Of a stretch of DNA of 64,000 nucleotides, positions 58,651 to 64,000 are shown piece by piece; positions within the stretch are counted from its first letter, which is position 1; each line of letters starts with the position of its first letter. The position numbers and the translations under genes are program-made. Location: assembly GCF_004135675.1 (NCBI RefSeq), contig NZ_QHLX01000002.1, forward strand, positions 62,001 through 126,000, read 5' to 3'. The notes beneath the pieces are model-generated. The model made no database searches. It was not told the DNA's origin and saw only the letters and a program-made list of their open reading frames with translations. The stretch comes from Marinitoga lauensis. GTDB taxonomy: Bacteria; Thermotogota; Thermotogae; Petrotogales; Petrotogaceae.

Positions 58651-59867
58651 TCAAAGTATTGCCAATATTGGATTTTCTAATGTTTCTTTTAAATCTTTCA
58701 TAAATGCAGCTCCTACTGCGCCATCTATTATTCTATGATCAGAAGATAATGTGATTTTCATTATAGGTTTTATAACTATTTCATCATTTACTACTATAGG
58801 AGTCTTTTTTATCATTCCAATAGCTAATATTGCAGAGCCTGGGGATTTATAATTGCTGTAAATTCATCTATTCCAAAAGATCCAAGATTGCTAATGGTAA
58901 ATGTTGAATTTGTATATTCTTCTGGTTCCAATTTATTATTTTTTGCCCTGTCAATTAATTCTCTTAAATCATTTTCTACCTGTAAAATACCTTTTTTATC
59001 CGCATTTCTAACAACTGGGGTAATTAATCCATCATCTTGAGCTACAGCAATAGCAATATCCACTCTTCCAAATTCTATAATATTTTCACCGTTTAAAGTG
59101 GAGTTCACCCTCTTATGTTTCTTTAATGTATTTGCAATTAATTTTATTAAAAATGCGTTTAATGAAATTTTCTCATTTAGCATATTATTTATTTTCTTTC
59201 TGTTTTCCATAATATTTTCCATATTAACACTTACTGTTAAATAGAAATGTGGAGATGTGTATTTTGATTCAGAAAGTCTTTCTCCAATAATTTTTCTTTT
59301 ATCTGATAATGGTATAATAATATCCTCATCAGTGGTTTCAACAACAGTAGAATTAGATGTATATGAAATTCCTTTTTCTACTTTGTAATTTTCTATATCT
59401 CTTTTAATAATTCTTCCACCAGGTCCAGAACCTTTTATTTTTGAAATATTGATATTTTTCATCAATGCTATCTTTTTAGCTAATGGTGAAATTTTTATTC
59501 TGTTTATATCAAAATTATTTATTTTATTATCTTTATTATTTTCCACATTTTTTTCTTTATCTTTATTATCAGCTTTGTTTTCATCATTATTATTTTCTAT
59601 TTCATTGATTAAATCTGAGTAATCTTCACCCTCTTCACCGTAGATGGCAATAGCATCTCCAACAGCTGCCTTTCCACCCTCGGGTACAATGATTTTTAAT
59701 ATAGTTCCTTCTTCCATTAATTCATATTCCATGGTAGTTTTATCCGTTTCAACTTCACATAAAATATCTCCTTCTTTAAAAGAATCTCCTTCTTTAACAT
59801 TCCACTTTACTATAGTTCCTTTTTCCATGGTAGGAGATAATGCAATCATTAATAATTTATTAGCCAT
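58651..59867 (-). CDS. pdhC: Pyruvate dehydrogenase E2, dihydrolipoamide acetyltransferase (one frame break)
   Basis: About 405 residues. Lipoyl domain 1-80 (SPTMEKGTIVKWNVKEGDSF; lipoyl Lys in EVETDKTTMEYELM), an Asp/Asn/Lys-rich linker (about 85-120), the peripheral subunit-binding domain (KISPLAKKIALMKNINISKI then GSGPGGRIIKRDIE), and a catalytic domain from about 190. After adding one C at 58841-58844, the chain ends PGSAILAIGMIKKTPIV and LSSDHRIIDGAVGAAFMKDL, with the DHRxxDG active site. A single lipoyl domain. It moves acetyl to CoA. Confidence 0.92.
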
Positions 59868-59879
59868 AATATCTTCCTC

Positions 59880-60856
59880 CTAAATATACAATACTTTTTT
59901 TACTGCATTAATTATTTTTTCAACCGATGGTTGAGCTGCAAGTTCTAATTTGTGATTATATGGCAGCGGCACATCTTCTGAGGTAACTAATTCTACTGGT
60001 GCATCTAAATAATCAAATGCTTTGTTAGATATCAACCATCCAACATGAGATGCCACACTAACAAAAGGCCATGATTCATCAACAATAACACATCTATTTG
60101 TTTTCATAACTGATTTAATTATAGTTTCTTCGTCTAAAGGCCTTATACTTCTTAAATCAACAACCTCAGCATTTATACCTTCTTTTTCAAGTAAAGTAAC
60201 ACTCTCCATAACAACCTTTAAAGGTTTTGAATAGGTAATTATAGTAACGTCGTTTCCTTCATTTTTAATATCTGCTTTTCCAAATTCTATAATATATTCT
60301 TCTTCAGGTACTTCGCCTTCCCAGGAATACATCATTTCACCTTCTAAAAAAATAACAGGATTATCATCTCTAATTGCGGTTTTTAATAGTCCCTTTGCAT
60401 CATAAGGTGTTGCTGGTGTAATAACCTTTAAACCTGGAACATGTGCAAAAAATGTTTGTGTTGCTTGTGAATGCTGGGAGCTTAAATACTCAGCAGGTCC
60501 ATTTGGTCCTCTGAAAACTATCGGCATTTTGAATTGCCCACCTGACATATATCTCATCTTTGCTGCATTATTAACTATTTGATCAAAAGCCTGTAATGCA
60601 AAATTGAAAGTCATAAATTCTACTATAGGTCTTAATCCTGCCATTGCTGCACCAATCCCAACTCCTGCAAATCCTCCTTCTGTAATTGGAGTATCTTTTA
60701 CTCTTTCTTCACCATATTTATCAAATAATCCCTGACTTACTTTATATGCACCATTATATTGAGCAACTTCTTCTCCATTAATATAACATTTTTATCTCTT
60801 GCCATTTCTTCATCCATTGCTTCTCTAATAGCTTCTCTCATAGTAATTTTTCTCAT
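59880..60856 (-). CDS. pdhB: Pyruvate dehydrogenase E1 beta (one frame break)
   Basis: About 325 residues. From ATG 60856 (AGGAGTG upstream): MRKITMREAIREAMDEEMAR, then a break after VILM near 60771, where one G restores GEEVAQYNGAYKVSQGLFDK and the rest. TPITEGGFAGVGIGAAMAGL and RPIVEFMTFNFALQAFDQIV, MSGGQFKMPIVFRGPNG, HSQATQTFFAHVPGLKV are close to the mitochondrial and alphaproteobacterial type of PDH E1 beta. Its start overlaps the pdhA stop. Confidence 0.92.
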
Positions 60857-61833
60857 ATTTTCACTCCTACATATACATCTGTATATAATTCGCTTAAATC
60901 CGGTTCCGGACTTTTTTCTGCAAAATCTATCGCATCTTTAGCCATTTTTTTACATTTTTTATCCATTGCTATATATTCTTCTTCATTAATCACATTCATT
61001 TCTTTTAATTTTTCTTTAAAAGAATATATTGGATCTCTTTTTTTATATTCTTCAAGTTCTTCTTTTGTTCTATATTTTGCAGGATCACTCATAGAATGTC
61101 CTTTATATCTATATGTTTTGGCTTCTATCAAATATGGAGTTCCTGATTTAGCTGATTTTATAGCTTCCTTTGTCACATCATACATTTCTATAACATCCAT
61201 TCCATTTGCCTGTTTTCCTTTCATTCCATACGATTGAGCCATAATAGAAAAATCATCTACAGAAGAAACCCTTCTGAAATCAGTTCCCATACCATATTGA
61301 TTGTTTTCACAAATATATACTACTGGTAGATTCCATATTTTCGCTATATTTAAACTTTCATGAAAAGAACCCTGGTGAATAGCTCCATCACCAAAATAGC
61401 ATAATACAACTCCATCTTCTTTTTTATATTTTATTTTTAAACCTACTCCAGTTGCAACAGGTATTTGGGCCCCTACTATTCCATTTCCACCAAAGAAATG
61501 TTTTTCATAATCAAAAAAATGCATAGAACCGCCCTTGCCTTTAGAACAACCTGTGATTTTCCCATATAATTCAGCCATTAATGAATTTGGATCCATTCCA
61601 GCAGCTAAAGCATGTCCATGGTCTCTATACGCTGCAACAACATAATCATTTTTCATATTTAAATTTGATATTGAACCAACTGCAACAGCCTCTTCTCCAA
61701 TGTATAAATGTAAAAAACCACCAATTTTTTTTAATCCGTATGATTGTGCTGCCTTTTCTTCAAATCTTCTAATTAAAATCATTTTATATAACATATCTTT
61801 TAATTTGTTTTTTTCAATATTTTCAATAGGCAT
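60853..61833 (-). CDS. pdhA: Pyruvate dehydrogenase E1 alpha
   Basis: 326 residues, intact. The thiamine-diphosphate motif GDGAIHQGSFHESLNIAKIW...NN is complete. IRRFEEKAAQSYGLKKIGGF then LHLYIGEEAVAVG, and the phosphorylation-loop region YRYKGHSMSDPAKYRTKEEL, match pyruvate-type E1 alpha more than acetoin or branched-chain enzymes. With E1 beta it decarboxylates pyruvate and acetylates the E2 lipoyl group. GGAGG precedes the ATG. Confidence 0.92.
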   Translation of the reverse strand: MPIENIEKNKLKDMLYKMILIRRFEEKAAQSYGLKKIGGFLHLYIGEEAVAVGSISNLNMKNDYVVAAYRDHGHALAAGMDPNSLMAELYGKITGCSKGKGGSMHFFDYEKHFFGGNGIVGAQIPVATGVGLKIKYKKEDGVVLCYFGDGAIHQGSFHESLNIAKIWNLPVVYICENNQYGMGTDFRRVSSVDDFSIMAQSYGMKGKQANGMDVIEMYDVTKEAIKSAKSGTPYLIEAKTYRYKGHSMSDPAKYRTKEELEEYKKRDPIYSFKEKLKEMNVINEEEYIAMDKKCKKMAKDAIDFAEKSPEPDLSELYTDVYVGVKI

Positions 61834-61835
61834 GT

Positions 61836-62269
61836 TTATTCCTCCTCAAACTTTACTAATGTTTTTATTCCATTCATAGTGTCATAATATACAGCTTTTT
61901 CTATTATTGTTTCTAAAACTACAAAATCTCCGTCTTCCTTTAATTTCCATATGGCAACTAAATTTTTTGATAATTTTTCTAAAATTTCAGATTTATATCC
62001 TGCATCTTCAATAATTTGAACTTTACCATATACATTTACTATTTCAGTAAGCTCTGGATTTTGAAACATCCATTGAACTGCATTGTTTTTTTCTAAATCT
62101 ATAACCTTTGGAAAATCCTCCATAGTTATTGCCACAACTGCATCATTATTTATACCAGGTGACATCCATCGAGTTTCAGGAAATCCATCCTTTCCTACCC
62201 AGGCTAATATTCCAGTTTTACTCTTTTCCAATAATTCTAAAATTTTTTTAAAATTTCCTTTGAATTCAT
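61836..62269 (-). CDS. Pyridoxamine-5'-phosphate-oxidase-like flavin-binding protein (one frame break)
   Basis: About 144 residues. From ATG 62269 (GGGGGATATT upstream): MNSKEILKK, then a loss in the T-run at 62243-62249 separates it from ILELLEKSKTGILAWVGKDG. FPETRWMSPG and the beta-rich core, ending DFVVLETIIEKAVYYDTMNG, match the split-barrel flavin-binding fold of general stress-type proteins. Substrate unknown. It lies between lplA and pdhA in the same transcript, with 2- and 10-base spacing, suggesting a link to PDH or redox state, but none is proven. Confidence 0.7.
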
Positions 62270-62279
62270 AATATCCCCC

Positions 62280-63086
62280 TCATATCATTTGATATAGTTC
62301 ATTTAAATTAAATTTACATTCGTTGTTTATATACCCATTTTCTACTAAAACCTTTTTATTACCTATATTTAAGGTAAATCGTGGTGTTTTTCCATATATC
62401 CATTCCCAGGATTTATGCTTTTCAATTAATTCCTCATTCCTAAAATATTTTGTTTGAATATATTCATATTTCATGTTTAAAAATCTGGAAAAATTCAATA
62501 TAATATTATTTTTAATCATTTCTTCATCTATACAAAAGTTGATTTCTCTCAGATTAATAATTTTTGATGGTTTGGATATAGTAGCATGTGTTTCAAATAT
62601 AGGATTAATATTTAAAACATCCTTTATTTTTTGAATATCAGAATTTATTAATAACGTACCATGATGCAGAAACATATTCTTTTTTATACAAAAAGCACTT
62701 CCAGAAAACTTATAATCTTTATACATTAAATCGTTCTTATAATTTTTATATGCATTTATTCCTATGCTTTTTAAAGCTTTTAGGATAATCTCAAAAATAA
62801 TTTCACTCGTTAATAAATTTTTTGAAGCTATAACTGAATAATTGAGATTTCCTAAATCATGATATACCGTTCCTCCACCTGAAACTCTTCTGGCAATATT
62901 AATATCTTCTATCTTTTCAAAATTAATCTCTCTCCATGGATTTTGATGTTTTCCTATTACTATAGAATTTTTTGATTTCCAAAAAAATAGGAAAATTTCT
63001 TTATTAAAATTATTTAGTAAATTTTCTTCTATAGCAAGATTATAATAAACGTTTGTATTTTTGCTTTCAATTACTTTTAATTTCAT
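62280..63086 (-). CDS. lplA: Lipoate-protein ligase A
   Basis: 268 residues. NTNVYYNLAIEENLL, IVIGKHQNPWREI, the lipoyl-adenylate motif RRVSGGGTVYHDLGNLNYSV, KDYKFSGSAFCIKKNMFLHH then GTLL are standard. It attaches free lipoate to the Lys of the E2 lipoyl domain. First gene of the PDH operon, so the complex and its modifying enzyme are made together. It lacks the longer accessory domain of E. coli LplA except for a short C-terminal tail that probably serves the same purpose. Confidence 0.92.
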   Translation of the reverse strand: MKLKVIESKNTNVYYNLAIEENLLNNFNKEIFLFFWKSKNSIVIGKHQNPWREINFEKIEDINIARRVSGGGTVYHDLGNLNYSVIASKNLLTSEIIFEIILKALKSIGINAYKNYKNDLMYKDYKFSGSAFCIKKNMFLHHGTLLINSDIQKIKDVLNINPIFETHATISKPSKIINLREINFCIDEEMIKNNIILNFSRFLNMKYEYIQTKYFRNEELIEKHKSWEWIYGKTPRFTLNIGNKKVLVENGYINNECKFNLNELYQMI

Positions 63087-63412
63087 ACTTATTCCTTCTT
63101 TATAATAATTTTAATTTTATTTACATTTAAATTCTACCATTTTTATCGGAATTAAATGTTAAAAAAATATTAAAATATGTAGTCAAATGTTTTAATGGGA
63201 TAAAAAATCAAAGACTCTTGTGATTGTGCTTTGTAATTTATATATAATAATTTTTTAACTTAATTAATATATCATACGATAAAATAATTAAGTAAATTTA
63301 TCGAATTTTGGAAATATAAAATTAATAGCAAATTTACCACGATTTTGTTTACTTTTTGTTTTTTTTTGATAAAATGATATGTAAATTGTAGAATATGTAA
63401 AATTAGATGGAG
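63087..63412. other. AT-rich intergenic region
   Basis: The spacer between the divergent lplA operon and the partial gene to the right is almost free of G and C. No gene, hairpin or consensus promoter stands out. GATGGAG near 63406-63412 is a probable ribosome binding site for the next gene. Confidence 0.4.
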
Positions 63413-64000
63413 TTATAAAAATATTTTTTATTATTGTGATAATATTATCAATATTCTTTTTTAACTCTTTAACTACTTTATATATTCCAAAATCAAATAA
63501 TAATATTAATCAACAATAGCGCGCTATTTGTTGCAAAAAGGAAATAAAAAAATGATGGGAGTATGGAGAATGAAAAAGGAGATAGTATATTTTTTATATC
63601 ATGTACTAATGTTGAAAAATTAGGAAAAAATGTTGAAAATAGTAATGATTTAGAAAGTTATCTATATGATAATAATGTTATTAAAACATCCGAGTATTAT
63701 ACTAAAGATGGTTTTTTGGTTTTCAAAAATTATTTTGAAGGTGGAAAGTTGGTAAAGCAAGAGATATTTGATAAAGAAGGTAATATAGAGTATATATTTG
63801 AAATAAAAAATGAAAAAATTTTCTCTATTAAAAATTCAAGGGACAAAAAATATTCGCTAATAAAATATATTATTACAATAATATTAGTAACTCTAAAGAA
63901 TTATTTTTACCGAATAAAATATTTACTTTTGAAGATTATCTTAATACTGTAAAAAATAAAGGTGCTTATGAATCTCTGTACGATGAATTAGATCCTGGCC
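63413..64000 (+). CDS. Membrane-anchored protein of unknown function, partial (several frame breaks)
   Basis: Runs off the right edge. An N-terminal hydrophobic segment (IKIFFIIVIILSIFFFNSLT) is followed by a polar domain. In changing frames: NQQYSALFVAKR, then from ATG 63563 ENEKGDSIFFISCTNVEKLG, a region with MORN/YwqK-like repeats (EYYTKDGFLVFKNYFEGGKL, VKQEIFDKEGNIEYIFEIKN), and finally FLPNKIFTFEDYLNTVKNKG, AYESLYDELDPG. Breaks lie near 63523, 63547 and 63848. The start codon is not resolved; the ATG at 63407 is followed at once by a stop. Function not recognised. Confidence 0.45.

Noticed and set aside
57260-61833. Acetoin dehydrogenase operon
   Set aside because: E1 alpha and beta motifs (LHLYIGEEAVAVG, GAYKVSQG, PITEGGFAG) fit pyruvate-type enzymes better, and no acetoin regulator or AcoX gene is present.

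Overview
The window looks like a chromosomal segment of an AT-rich anaerobic heterotroph of the phylum Thermotogota, most likely Petrotogaceae and Marinitoga-like. This is inferred from the very low GC content, strong GGAGG ribosome binding sites with many GTG and TTG starts, several peptide and sugar ABC importers, a short beta-barrel envelope protein, serine dehydratase, GalT and GlgA, and a large chemosensory operon. No rRNA, tRNA or CRISPR array was seen.

Layout. 1-3.5 kb: the start of a SIR2-like gene, then a fused sugar permease with its binding protein. 3.5-5.8 kb: a MobA-like nucleotidyltransferase, a ferritin-like/VIT1 transporter, GC-rich hairpins and the ribosome hibernation factor. 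6.1-8.7 kb: a compact cassette of a 72-residue Gly/Ser-rich peptide, an unknown protein, a CPBP membrane protease and an anchored beta-propeller-like protein. 8.7-15.5 kb: an oppDFABC peptide importer read from a consensus promoter that overlaps the divergent promoter of an S4-domain gene. 15.6-23.9 kb: RarA, two DegV proteins, a CBS-ACT sensor, an MBL hydrolase, glycogen synthase, GalT and a beta-barrel protein. 24-27.1 kb: a second sugar importer. 27.1-42.7 kb: a twelve-gene minus-strand operon (HEAT protein, CheR, CheY, CheA, soluble receptor, triple CheW, CheB, HD-GYP, response regulator, GAF/kinase-like protein, HD protein, PilZ-like protein) and a divergent pair (CheX-histidine kinase fusion and response regulator). 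42.7-45 kb: an IS1634-like element flanked by 433-bp direct repeats. 45-49 kb: nadE, sdaAB-sdaAA, and a fluoride riboswitch upstream of enolase. 49-57 kb: two MutS-like ATPases, a patatin lipase, an AAA/nuclease protein, and an RND exporter with its TetR regulator. 57-63 kb: a pyruvate dehydrogenase operon with lipoate ligase. The right end holds a partial membrane-anchored protein.

How the genes work together. The chemosensory operon combines a cytoplasmic receptor that has two signalling tips, a three-domain CheW scaffold, CheA/CheY/CheB/CheR, and c-di-GMP-type outputs (HD-GYP and PilZ-like). This suggests a pathway for something other than classical flagellar taxis. The PDH operon encodes E1 alpha, E1 beta, E2 and E3 plus the ligase that attaches lipoate to E2. 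Fluoride sensing is placed on enolase, the classic fluoride-inhibited enzyme.

Caution. From about 13.1 kb rightwards more than 30 genes or gene segments are interrupted by single-base losses, nearly all in homopolymers, including essential genes such as enolase. I treat these as probable consensus errors and give each such gene as one entry over its reconstructed extent, noting the break points.
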